From Vandammella animalimorsus (lineage in GTDB: Bacteria > Pseudomonadota > Gammaproteobacteria > Burkholderiales > Burkholderiaceae_C), in the NCBI RefSeq assembly GCF_002285285.1, contig NZ_NSJF01000002.1:310001-374000 (forward strand): a stretch of DNA of 64,000 bases, in the 5' to 3' direction. The translations under genes and the position numbers were made by a program. The notes beneath the pieces are model-generated. The model was not told the DNA's origin, made no database searches, and saw only the letters and a list, made by a program, of their open reading frames with translations. Below are positions 46,996 through 55,384 of this stretch, piece after piece (position 1 is the first letter of the stretch; the number at the start of each line of letters is the position of its first letter).

Positions 46996-48981
46996 GTGAG
47001 CGTCGACAGCCAAACTTTCAACCAGCGATTCGATCAGTACGGCCAATGGCGCGCCGAGTTCTCCAGCGAGCTGCGGGAATTCTCGGACTGGTTAGAGAGC
47101 AAGGGGCTGCGCAACAACGCCACCATGGAGCGCCTGGCGCGGCTGCAAAGCCAGGCGGCCAACGACAAGATCACGGTGGCCTTCGTGGCCGAATACTCGC
47201 GCGGCAAGTCGGAGATGATCAACGCGCTGTTCTTCTCCAGCTACGGGCGGCGCATCATGCCCGCCAGCGCTGGGCGCACCACTATGTGCCCGACCGAGTT
47301 GACCTGGGACGACGCCCACCCGCCTGGCGTGCGCCTGCTGCCCATTGAGACGCGCAAGCTCAGCGCCAGCCTGGCGGACTGGAAGCTCAAGCCCTCGTCG
47401 TGGCTGAATGTGCCCTTTGACCCGCACTCGGGCGACAGCGTGGCTCAGGCGCTGGAGAAAGTCACAGAGACCACCCAGGTCGATCAGGAAGAGGCGCGCC
47501 GCCTGGGCTTCTGGTCCGACGAGAACGAGGAGGACAACCCGCCGGTCAATGCCTCGGGGATTCTTGAGGTGCCCAAGTGGCGCCACGCGCTGATCAACTT
47601 CCCCCACCCGCTGCTGAAGAAGGGCATGGTGATCCTGGACACGCCGGGCCTGAACGCCATCGGCGCCGAGCCCGAGCTGACTGTCAGCCTGCTGCCGCAG
47701 GCCCAGGCCGTGCTCTTCATCCTGGGCGCGGAAACCGGCGTGACGCGCTCGGATCGCCAGATCTGGCAAGAGCACCTGGCACGTCACGTGGATTCGGTTG
47801 GCCTGCGTCTGGTGGTACTCAACAAGATCGACGTGCTGTGGGATGAGCTCACCAGCAAGCAGGAACAGGAGGAGCAAATCAAGCGCCAGCGCCAAAGCGT
47901 GGCGGAAACGCTGGGCGTGCCCACCAGCCACGTGCTGGCCGTTTCGGCGCAAAAAGCCTTGGTGGCCAAGATCAACAAGGACGACAAGCTGCTGCGCGAC
48001 AGCGCCATTCGTCGCCTGGAATGGGTGCTGGTCGATACGCTGCTGGGCCAGCGCCATCTGATCCTCAACCGTGCGCTGATGCGCGGCCTGACAGAGATCC
48101 GTGCCGAGGCGCGCCAGCTGCTGCACGTGCGCCTGCGCGATCTGACCGAGCAAATTCAGGAGCTGACCAGCCTACAAGGCAAGAACAGCAGCGCGCGGCG
48201 CAGCATCCGCATGCGCATTGCGCGTGAGCGCAAGGAGTTTGACAGCAGCGTCAACAAGATCCTGGGTCTGCGCGCTGCGCAGAACAAACTGCTCAATCAG
48301 GCATTCAACCAGCTCAGCGCCAAAACCATCAAGGGCGAACTCAACACGCTGGCTGGCGAGCTACAGGGCAAGATGCTGACGCTGGGCTTTCAAAAGCGCT
48401 TCATGGAGACTTTCTCCAACCTGCGCGAGGTGCTGGAGAGCAGCCAGGAAATCGCTAACCAGATGCAGCGCGTGCTGGTTGACTCCTACAACAGCCTGAA
48501 CACGGAATTTGGCTTTGCGCTGCAGCCGCCCGAGGAGGTGGACCTGCGCCAGTTCGCCTTGGATTTGGAAAAGATCGCCGAGGGTAACAAGCACCACTTC
48601 TCGATCACCAACGTGCTCAAGCTCTCCTCGACCGAGTTCAGCGAGCGCTTGGTCTCGGCCATCTCGATGCGGCTGCGCTCGGTGTTCGAAGCGGCCTCCA
48701 ACGAGCTGGAGCTGTGGAACAAGGCGTCGACGGCGCAGTTGGACGTGCAGCTCAAGGAGCGACGCCACAGCTTTATCAACCGCAGTGAAACGGCCGAGCG
48801 CATCGAGCAGGCTGACCTGGATTTGACCGAGCGCCTGCAGGAGCTACAGGACGACACAGCGGCCCTCAAGGAGGTGGCCTTGCAGCTGCACGATCGCGCC
48901 GAGCGGCTGGAGCTGTCGCTGCACTCCATCACCCGCAGCATGGATTTGGGCAGCAGCGCCACGGCTGCGGCCAGCGCTTGA
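46996..48981 (+). CDS. Bacterial dynamin-like GTPase
   Basis: The 661-residue protein has an N-terminal GTPase domain: G1 in AEYSRGKSEMINAL (Ala where the first Gly is usual), G3 DTPGLNA and G4 NKID. Long helical regions rich in Leu, Glu and Gln follow, suited to a stalk and bundle-signalling element. Bacterial dynamins remodel membranes and are implicated in membrane stress and phage tolerance. GTG at 46996 is preferred because upstream codons (46855-46995) read as non-conserved. The stop overlaps the mutY start by one base. Confidence 0.82.
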   Translation: MSVDSQTFNQRFDQYGQWRAEFSSELREFSDWLESKGLRNNATMERLARLQSQAANDKITVAFVAEYSRGKSEMINALFFSSYGRRIMPASAGRTTMCPTELTWDDAHPPGVRLLPIETRKLSASLADWKLKPSSWLNVPFDPHSGDSVAQALEKVTETTQVDQEEARRLGFWSDENEEDNPPVNASGILEVPKWRHALINFPHPLLKKGMVILDTPGLNAIGAEPELTVSLLPQAQAVLFILGAETGVTRSDRQIWQEHLARHVDSVGLRLVVLNKIDVLWDELTSKQEQEEQIKRQRQSVAETLGVPTSHVLAVSAQKALVAKINKDDKLLRDSAIRRLEWVLVDTLLGQRHLILNRALMRGLTEIRAEARQLLHVRLRDLTEQIQELTSLQGKNSSARRSIRMRIARERKEFDSSVNKILGLRAAQNKLLNQAFNQLSAKTIKGELNTLAGELQGKMLTLGFQKRFMETFSNLREVLESSQEIANQMQRVLVDSYNSLNTEFGFALQPPEEVDLRQFALDLEKIAEGNKHHFSITNVLKLSSTEFSERLVSAISMRLRSVFEAASNELELWNKASTAQLDVQLKERRHSFINRSETAERIEQADLDLTERLQELQDDTAALKEVALQLHDRAERLELSLHSITRSMDLGSSATAAASA

Positions 48982-50183
48982 TGACAGCGCCCGAATCGGT
49001 GGCGGTCGAATTGGCCGACGCCGAGCCGGCCAGGCTGCCCACTGCCATGCAGCAGGAGCAGGCCTTTGCCGCCCCAGCCCAAACCCTCACCCCATTCAGT
49101 GAGCGCCTGATCGCCTGGCAGCGGCGTGCCGGCCGCCACGGCCTGCCCTGGCAGGGCACGCGCGACCCTTACCGCGTCTGGCTGTCGGAAATCATGTTGC
49201 AGCAAACCCAGGTGCAAACCGTGCTGCGCTACTACCCACGTTTTTTGCAGGCTTTCCCCAGCGTGCAGCAACTGGCCCAGGCCAGCCAGGACCAGGTGCT
49301 GCAACTCTGGAGCGGCCTGGGCTATTACAGCCGTGCGCGCAACCTGCATCGCGCCGCGCAGCAGGTGGTGGAGCAATGGGGCGGTCAGTTCCCGCGCGAT
49401 CCGCAGCAACTGGCCAGCCTGCCGGGCATTGGCCGCTCCACGGCCCATGCCATCGTCGCCTTTTGCTTTGGTGCGCGCGAATCCATCCTCGATGCCAACG
49501 TGCAGCGCGTCATGGCGCGCTGGCTGGCCTTCGATGGCGACCTGGCCAGCACGGCAGCCGTGCGCAGCCTGTGGCAGCAGGCGCATGAACTGCTGCCCCG
49601 GCAAGACCTGCAGCGCGCCATGCCTGCCTACACCCAGGGTCTGATGGACTTGGGCGCCATGGTTTGCACCCCGCGCAAGCCCGACTGCGGCGCCTGCCCC
49701 TTGGCGGCCGACTGCCGTGCGCGCCTGCAGCAGCGCGTGCTGCATTACCCGGTCAAGACCCGCAAGCTGCAGCGCCGCGCACTGACCTGGCTGTGGCTGG
49801 TGGTGCGCGATGCACAGGGCCGCGTGCTGCTGGAAAAGCGCCCGGCGCGCAGCGCCTCCGGCTCCATCTGGGCGCAGTTGTACTGCTTTCCCTGCTTTGA
49901 GGAGCGGGAGCAGCTGGAGCGCTTTCAGATCGCCTGCGGCTGGGCGGGGCTGCCGCTGAAATGGCAGGCGGAATTTCGCCACGTGCTCACGCACCGCGAT
50001 TTGACGTTGCGCCCGGCGGTGCTGCAATTGCCTGCTGATGCTGATGCGCTGTTGCCGTCGTCTGGAATGGAGCAAGCCCATGCACCCAATCCATTGCAAT
50101 GGGTGCCGGTAGAGCACATCCTGGCCGGGCAATGGGCTGTGCCCGCTGCCTTGCTGGGCTGGCTGCGCCAAGGCTGGCTCTGA
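48981..50183 (+). CDS. mutY: A/G-specific adenine DNA glycosylase
   Basis: The 400-residue protein has the HhH-GPD glycosylase domain. The catalytic glutamate lies in SEIMLQQTQVQ, the helix-hairpin-helix in LPGIGRSTAHAI and the catalytic aspartate in ILDANVQRV. The [4Fe-4S] cluster C-x6-C-x2-C-x5-C is in CTPRKPDCGACPLAADC. A C-terminal NUDIX-like domain that recognises 8-oxoguanine follows. It removes adenine mispaired with 8-oxoG. The ATG at 48981 overlaps the dynamin stop, so the two genes are cotranscribed and coupled. The first 35 residues are a non-conserved extension. Confidence 0.95.
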   Translation: MTAPESVAVELADAEPARLPTAMQQEQAFAAPAQTLTPFSERLIAWQRRAGRHGLPWQGTRDPYRVWLSEIMLQQTQVQTVLRYYPRFLQAFPSVQQLAQASQDQVLQLWSGLGYYSRARNLHRAAQQVVEQWGGQFPRDPQQLASLPGIGRSTAHAIVAFCFGARESILDANVQRVMARWLAFDGDLASTAAVRSLWQQAHELLPRQDLQRAMPAYTQGLMDLGAMVCTPRKPDCGACPLAADCRARLQQRVLHYPVKTRKLQRRALTWLWLVVRDAQGRVLLEKRPARSASGSIWAQLYCFPCFEEREQLERFQIACGWAGLPLKWQAEFRHVLTHRDLTLRPAVLQLPADADALLPSSGMEQAHAPNPLQWVPVEHILAGQWAVPAALLGWLRQGWL

Positions 50184-50190
50184 ACTTGGT

Positions 50191-50204
50191 CATATGGCCA
50201 TATG
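50191..50204. promoter_or_regulatory. Perfect palindrome CATATGGCCATATG upstream of metQ
   Basis: This 14-base perfect palindrome lies 8 bases after mutY and about 220 bases before metQ. It may be an operator. The rest of this 242-base gap shows only an AT-rich patch around 50220-50240. Confidence 0.4.
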
Positions 50205-50425
50205 GCTGGCAGGCATATCCAAAGAAAAGAATATTCGTAAGGGTGCTGCGCGCGCGCTTCTAGAATCTGCGCTGTTCGCGGCCTTGGCGCTCGCCAGGCA
50301 GGTCAACCCCGGCAGGCCCTCAGGCATTAAAGCCACTTGCGTCGGCGCTGGCATGGCTGGTCGGGCGCACCTCACCTCATCTCCATCTCATCTCTTTCCC
50401 AAGAACCGTTTTGCAAGGAATCTTC

Positions 50426-51220
50426 ATGATGAAAAAACTCCTTCCCCTGGTGGCCGCTGCGGCCCTGTCCTTTGCGGCCCTGCATGCCCAGGCCCAGACC
50501 AAACTGGTGGTGGGCGCTACGCCTGTTCCCCATGCCGAGCTGCTGAACTTCGTCGCTCCCAAGTTGAAGGAGCAGGGCATCGAGCTGGAGGTCAAGGAGT
50601 TCACCGACTACGTGCTGCCCAACACCGCCACGCAGGAAAAGCAATTGGACGCCAACTTCTTCCAGCACCTGCCTTACCTGGAGAGCTTTAACAAGGACCG
50701 CAAGACCCAGCTGGTGCAGCTGCCCAAGGGCGGCGTCCACATCGAGCCTTTTGGCGCCTACTCGAAGAAGATCAAGGCCATTGGCGAGCTCAAGGAAGGC
50801 GCCATCGTCGCCATCCCCAATGACCCGACCAACTCCGGCCGTGCGCTGCTGCTGCTGGACAAGCACGGCGTGATCAAGCTCAAGGACAACGCCAACATCA
50901 CCTCGACGGTGGCCGACATTGCCGAAAACCCCAAGAAGCTGCAGTTCCGCGAGCTGGAGGCGGCCATCCTGCCGCGCGCACTGGACGATGTGGACCTGGC
51001 GCTGATCAACACCAACTACGCGCTGGAGGCCAAGCTGGTGCCGGCCAAGGATGCGCTGCTCATTGAAGGTGCGGACTCGCCCTACGTGAACATCGTCGTC
51101 ACCCACGCCGACCGCGCAGACGATGCCGCGCTGCAAAAACTCACTGATGCACTGCGCACCGAGGAAGTGCGCGAGTTCATCAACACCAAGTACAAAGGCG
51201 CCATCGTGCCGGCGTTCTGA
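50426..51220 (+). CDS. metQ: MetQ/NlpA-family methionine-binding protein
   Basis: The 264-residue precursor has a signal peptide (KKLLPLVAAAALSFAALHAQA) and the NlpA/MetQ fold with VVGATPVPHAELLNFV, NFFQHLPYL and NDPTNSGRALLLL. It would bind methionine or a related compound for the MetNI importer. Unlike typical MetQ it has no lipobox cysteine, so it should be a soluble periplasmic protein. No metN or metI gene is adjacent. AAGGA precedes the ATG at 50426; ATG 50429 is also possible. A strong terminator follows. Confidence 0.87.
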   Translation: MMKKLLPLVAAAALSFAALHAQAQTKLVVGATPVPHAELLNFVAPKLKEQGIELEVKEFTDYVLPNTATQEKQLDANFFQHLPYLESFNKDRKTQLVQLPKGGVHIEPFGAYSKKIKAIGELKEGAIVAIPNDPTNSGRALLLLDKHGVIKLKDNANITSTVADIAENPKKLQFRELEAAILPRALDDVDLALINTNYALEAKLVPAKDALLIEGADSPYVNIVVTHADRADDAALQKLTDALRTEEVREFINTKYKGAIVPAF

Positions 51221-51271
51221 GCAGACGCTGGGATCGTGAGCAGGTCTTGAGCGCCTGCGCCCGATACAAAC

Positions 51272-51313
51272 AAAAGCCGCGCCGATCGTGCATGCGATCG
51301 GCGCGGCTTTTTG
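51272..51313. terminator. Bidirectional terminator between metQ and the PEBP gene
   Basis: AAAAGCCGCGCCGATCG (51272-51288) and its perfect complement (51295-51311) form a 17-base stem, with A and T tracts at the two ends. It can stop metQ from the left and the convergent PEBP gene from the right. Confidence 0.92.
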
Positions 51314-51343
51314 TGCGGTTCAATCGATTTTCAGAGTGGCGTC

Positions 51344-51979
51344 TCAACCCAGCGAGACAGCAGGGTTGAGCGTGTACAGCCCTGTGATGCTGGCCTGGCC
51401 CAGCACCTGTGCGCGCTGCAGCGCGGCGCGCACATTGGCGCCCGTCAGTGGGCCGTCGACCTGCAGTTGCGGCTGTGCCAGCGCATAAATCGTGAAAACG
51501 TAGCGGTGCCGCAGCGCGTCGTTCCATGGCGGGCAAGGGCCGTCGTAGCCGTAGTAATCACCTTGCATCTGCGCGTCGCCGGCAAACCAGCCGGTGTAGT
51601 CGTTGATGCCGTGGCGCATGCCGCCCGGCGCCTCGGGGCCGCTCTTGCCGCGCGGAGTGACCCCGTCCGAGTGCGCGCCAGCGGCGATTTCCGTGGTCGT
51701 GGCGGGGATGTCCAGCAGCAGCCAGTGAAAGAAATCCACGCGCGGCAGATCGACCGGCACGGTGCGGCCTTCCTGGTTCACGTCGTCGCCACGGCTGGGC
51801 ACGTCTGGGTCGTGGCAGATCAGCACGAAGGATTGCGTGCCCGCCGGCGCCTCACTCCAGGCCAGGTGCGGATTGCGGTTGGCCGCCAAGGCCACATGGG
51901 CCTTGGCGTCGGGCACGCCGAAGGCAAATTCGCCGGGGATGGCCTGGCCATCCTGAAAGCTGTGGCTGATGAGCTTCAT
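51344..51979 (-). CDS. PEBP (YbhB/YbcL) family protein
   Basis: The 211-residue protein has the phosphatidylethanolamine-binding-protein fold, with the anion-site motifs HDPDVPS near residue 56 and GPCPPWNDALRHRYVF near residue 147. No signal peptide is visible, so it is probably cytoplasmic like YbhB. Bacterial members have no settled function. Start at 51979 is preceded by AGGAGGAAT, an ideal ribosome-binding site. Confidence 0.87.
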   Translation of the reverse strand: MKLISHSFQDGQAIPGEFAFGVPDAKAHVALAANRNPHLAWSEAPAGTQSFVLICHDPDVPSRGDDVNQEGRTVPVDLPRVDFFHWLLLDIPATTTEIAAGAHSDGVTPRGKSGPEAPGGMRHGINDYTGWFAGDAQMQGDYYGYDGPCPPWNDALRHRYVFTIYALAQPQLQVDGPLTGANVRAALQRAQVLGQASITGLYTLNPAVSLG

Positions 51980-52031
51980 GCAGATTCCTCCTGTGTGTCG
52001 TCAATGGCAGCGGTCGATTGTAGGCGCCGCT

Positions 52032-53111
52032 TCATTGCACGCACACTGGCGCTTGCCCGGGCGGCAGCGCGGCCATGCGGCCGATGACGCTGGCCTGGGC
52101 AAAGCCGGCCTGGGTGAACAGGCGCAACACCTGGTCAGCGGCTTCGGGTGCACAAGCTACCAGTAGGCCGCCGGAGGTCTGCGGGTCGGTCAGCAACGCG
52201 CGCGTGGCCTCGTCGCAGCCCGCGGGCAATTGCACGTTGTCGCCGTAGGACTGCCAGTTGCGCGCCGAGGCGCCAGTGACGATGCCCTGCGCTGCCAACT
52301 CGCGCACGCCCGGCAGCAGCGGCAGCTGCGCGCATTGCAGCTGGGCCTGCAAGCCTGCGCCGCGCGCCAGCTCCAGCGCATGGCCCAGCAGGCCAAAGCC
52401 CGTCACGTCCGTCATGGCGTGCACGCCCTGCAGCGCGGCCAGTGCCGTGCCAGGGCGGTTGAGTTGCGTGGTACTGTCCAGCATCCGGGCATAGCCTTGC
52501 TCATCGAGCTGGCCCTTCTTCAGTGCCGCCGAGAACACGCCCACCCCCAGCGGCTTGCCCAGGATCAGCACGTCGCCGGCCTGCGCACTGGCATTGCGCT
52601 TGAGCTGGGCCGGATCGACGATGCCAATGCCCACCAGCCCGTAGATGGGCTCGACCGAGTCGATCGAATGGCCGCCGGCCAGTGCAATGCCGGCATCGCG
52701 GCACACGGCCTCGCCGCCTTCGAGGATGCGGGCGATGGTCTCATGCGGCAGCACCTGGATGGGCATGCCGACGATGGCCAGCGCAAACAGCGGCGTGGCG
52801 CCCATGGCGTAGATGTCCGACAGCGCATTCGTTGCGGCGATGCGGCCGAAGTCGTAAGGGTCATCGACGATGGGCATGAAGAAATCCGTCGTGGCGACGA
52901 TGGCCTGGCGCTCGTTGATCTGATAGACCGCAGCATCGTCGGCCGTCTCGGTGCCCACCAACAGCTGCGGAAATTGCTGCGGCAGCGGCAGGCGGCTGCG
53001 CGCCAGCAAGTCGCTGAGCACGCCCGGGGCAATCTTGCAACCGCAGCCCCCGCCGTGCGAGAGCGAGGTCAGCCGCGGCGGCGTGGCGGGGGAAGAGGCA
53101 GATGAATTCAT
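52032..53111 (-). CDS. selD: Selenide, water dikinase
   Basis: The 359-residue protein has the N-terminal GGGCGCKIAPG motif, in which C23 and K26 correspond to the catalytic Cys and Lys of E. coli SelD. ATP-binding segments TDFFMPIVDDPYDFGRIAA and the aspartates of the PurM-like fold are present. It makes selenophosphate from selenide and ATP, the selenium donor for SelA. The catalytic position is Cys rather than selenocysteine, as judged by the TGC codon. selC lies about 120 bases upstream on the same strand, and may be transcribed together with it. Confidence 0.95.
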   Translation of the reverse strand: MNSSASSPATPPRLTSLSHGGGCGCKIAPGVLSDLLARSRLPLPQQFPQLLVGTETADDAAVYQINERQAIVATTDFFMPIVDDPYDFGRIAATNALSDIYAMGATPLFALAIVGMPIQVLPHETIARILEGGEAVCRDAGIALAGGHSIDSVEPIYGLVGIGIVDPAQLKRNASAQAGDVLILGKPLGVGVFSAALKKGQLDEQGYARMLDSTTQLNRPGTALAALQGVHAMTDVTGFGLLGHALELARGAGLQAQLQCAQLPLLPGVRELAAQGIVTGASARNWQSYGDNVQLPAGCDEATRALLTDPQTSGGLLVACAPEAADQVLRLFTQAGFAQASVIGRMAALPPGQAPVCVQ

Positions 53112-53228
53112 GGCAGAGACGGTTCAAAAGCGCGCTGCCGACACAGCGCAGGCAAAAAAACAGCCCGGCCAACAAGGGAGAAGGTCGGGCCAGACTGTGC
53201 CGCGCAGAAGCGACAGCACGCGCATGGG

Positions 53229-53324
53229 TGGCGGAAAGCAGCAGGAGTCGAACCTACCAGGGAGCGTCTGACACCCCCTACCGGGTTTGAAGCCCGGGCG
53301 CACCACCGGGTGCGTATGCCTTCC
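53229..53324 (-). tRNA. selC: Selenocysteine tRNA (anticodon UCA)
   Basis: The minus strand folds as a long tRNA of 96 bases including an encoded CCA. The eight-base acceptor GGAAGGCA pairs with TGCTTTCC (one G-T pair), followed by discriminator G and CCA at 53231-53229. The anticodon arm CCGGGCTTCAAACCCGG presents TCA. A long variable arm and the GGTTCGACTCC T-arm are present. The eight-base acceptor stem and UCA anticodon are diagnostic. SerRS charges it with serine, which SelA converts to selenocysteine; SelB delivers it. Confidence 0.95.
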
Positions 53325-53333
53325 AGAACATAC

Positions 53334-53361
53334 GGCCTGCAGGTTGCAAAGCCTGCAGGCC
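53334..53361. other. Perfect 10-bp hairpin 9 bases upstream of selC
   Basis: GGCCTGCAGG (53334-53343) and CCTGCAGGCC (53352-53361) are exact complements around an 8-base loop. It lies between the IPTL-CTERM gene and selC on the minus strand. No T-run follows, so it could be a processing signal or a weak terminator. Confidence 0.5.
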
Positions 53362-53424
53362 GGAAATGCACAGCTCAAGGCCCAGCTGTATGTGCGGCCC
53401 TGAGCGATGATAGGGCGCGCTCGC

Positions 53425-55137
53425 TCAGAAGCGCTTGCGGCGCCAAGCAGCCACGCCCATCAACAGCACGCTGAGCAATCCCAGCGCTCCATGCCCCAGG
53501 GTGGGCACGGGCACGGCGTCGTTGATCAGCGGTGCAGAACGCACCACGAGCGAAGCCGTAGCCGGAGTGGTGTCGCCAGCGACGCTGGCCTCGATGGTGT
53601 AAGTGCCAGCGGGCAGCTTGTTGGTGGCGGTGACGGTGTAATTGCCGCTGCCATCGGTGGTGGTGGTCAGTGTCTCGACGATGGTGCCGTCAGGGCGCTT
53701 GATGACCACGGTCACGGTTGTGCCAGGGGCTGCATTGCTGGTCGAGCCGCTGAAGGTCGGCAGCTCATCAGGTGACACCGCAGCCGGGGGGGGCAGCGTG
53801 GTGTCTGGGGTGGCTGCGGCGGTCACTGTCAGCGGCTGGGTGGCTGGCGAGGCATCACCATCGACATTGGCTTCGATGGAGTAAGTGTCGGCGGGCAGTT
53901 TGTCCGTGGCGGTGACGGTGTAATTGCCGCTGGCATCGATGGTGGTGGTCAATGTCTCGACGATGGAGCCGTCAGGGCGCTTGATGGCCACGGTCACGGT
54001 TGCGCCAGGAGCGGCGTTGCTGGTCGAGCCGCTGAAGGAGGGCAGCTCGTCGGTCGTCACGCTCGCTGGCGGGTTCAGCGTGGTGTCTGGGGTGGCTGCG
54101 GCGGTCACTGTCAGCGGCTGGGTGGCTGGCGAGGTATCGCCATCGACGTTGGCTTCGATGGTGTAAGTGCCAGCGGGCAGTTTGTTGGTGGCGGTGACGG
54201 TGTAATTGCCGCTGGCATCGGTGGTGGTGGTCAATGTCTCGACGATGGTGCCGTCAGGGCGCTTGATGACCACAGTCACGGTTGTGCCAGGGGTAGCGTT
54301 GCTGGTCGAGCCGCTGAAGGAGGGCAACTGATCAGCGGTTACGGACGCTGGAGGGGTGAGCGTGGTATCGGGCGGCAGAACATTACAGGCGGATTGCTCC
54401 ACTTTTTGCAGGCTCAGCCATACGGCGCCGCCAACGCTGGTGTTCTGGATGGCCAGCACCAACTCATTCTCCCCAGCCTTCCATTGGTTGGGCATAGCGG
54501 CCCCGCCCAGGACTTGAGGCAGCGTCGGTGCAACAGCCACCTTGGCGCCGTTGACGTAAACGCCTTGAATGTAGTCGTCCACGCGCAGATGAGGCTGCCC
54601 TGGCGCGAACACCCCTGCGGGGATGGTGATGGCGTAGCTGGCAGGGTCTACCGAGCCGTCGAGCTTGAAGCGGTAGCGAAAATAGTGCACACCATACTGT
54701 GCAAGCTGGGGTGTGCCAATGGCTGGGTAATGGCCTACGGCAATGCCAGGGTAGGTGTTGTACGGAGCTTGAGTGCCTGGCGTAAGGTAGCGATCCAGCT
54801 CATGACCGGTAAAGAATTTCCAGGTCTGGTCGGGCAGCGCATCCGGCGTGGGCGGGGTGCCTCTGCCTGTGCCTACGTCCACTCGGCTGCCGTATTCCCA
54901 GCGCGGCTGGTTGCCTCGGTCGGCTGCATCTGGGCTGCCGTCGGCGGTGCGGGTGTTGAACTGGCCCTCTACGGTGTCTGCATCGGCTGGGCGATTGGCA
55001 TCGCAGTAGAAAGTGGGGGGCGTGCCCGGAGGGGTAATGGCCCAGGCGGCTGTGCTGGCGCACAGGCCAGAGAAGGCGCCCAGCGTCGCCAGCAGGCGAA
55101 CCGTGTAGGCTGGACGAGGGTAATGGTTGGTTGGCAT
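53425..55137 (-). CDS. Secreted IPTL-CTERM protein with three bacterial Ig-like repeats
   Basis: The 570-residue precursor has a signal peptide (about 1-32, ending STAAWA), then a unique domain of about 230 residues with YGVHYFRYRFKLDGSV and a lectin-like look. Three tandem repeats of 94 residues follow, each starting DTTL.PPA and containing KRPDGTIVETLTTT and SGNYTVTAT. The C-terminus VPVPTLGHGALGLLS, a membrane span and RRKRF form an IPTL-CTERM sorting tail, a PEP-CTERM relative processed by an exosortase-type enzyme. It is probably a surface or matrix protein. No sorting enzyme is encoded nearby. Repeat DNA is nearly identical. Confidence 0.82.
   Translation of the reverse strand: MPTNHYPRPAYTVRLLATLGAFSGLCASTAAWAITPPGTPPTFYCDANRPADADTVEGQFNTRTADGSPDAADRGNQPRWEYGSRVDVGTGRGTPPTPDALPDQTWKFFTGHELDRYLTPGTQAPYNTYPGIAVGHYPAIGTPQLAQYGVHYFRYRFKLDGSVDPASYAITIPAGVFAPGQPHLRVDDYIQGVYVNGAKVAVAPTLPQVLGGAAMPNQWKAGENELVLAIQNTSVGGAVWLSLQKVEQSACNVLPPDTTLTPPASVTADQLPSFSGSTSNATPGTTVTVVIKRPDGTIVETLTTTTDASGNYTVTATNKLPAGTYTIEANVDGDTSPATQPLTVTAAATPDTTLNPPASVTTDELPSFSGSTSNAAPGATVTVAIKRPDGSIVETLTTTIDASGNYTVTATDKLPADTYSIEANVDGDASPATQPLTVTAAATPDTTLPPPAAVSPDELPTFSGSTSNAAPGTTVTVVIKRPDGTIVETLTTTTDGSGNYTVTATNKLPAGTYTIEASVAGDTTPATASLVVRSAPLINDAVPVPTLGHGALGLLSVLLMGVAAWRRKRF
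53520..54370 (-). repeat. Three tandem 282-bp coding repeats
   Basis: Period is 282 bases (for example the strings around 53597, 53879 and 54161 match). The units encode the Ig-like repeats of the IPTL-CTERM protein and differ at few positions, indicating recent duplication or gene conversion. Confidence 0.85.
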
Positions 55138-55384
55138 GGCTCTCTCTGACGGGTTTGGAGTTGTTGTTAAAGGGGGTGTGGCGCTGGCCGCAGGCTCACG
55201 AAGAACTCAATGACAAGCCCCAGCGCCGAGCGTAACACCTCTTGGAGCTGGCTCAAAGTCTGCGGGAGAGGAAAGAGTGTGGATTGTTGACGGTCTGTGG
55301 CGTTTTCAGGGCCTTGCCATGCCGCTAACGCTGTGGCTTGGGACCGTTCCTTCCGACATGTCTGGCCGAGTATGGGGCAGGCCC

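Noticed and set aside
53520-54370. Regular 282-bp repeats as a CRISPR-like array
   Set aside because: The repeats are in frame, encode Ig-like domains and have no spacers; repeat length is far beyond CRISPR units.
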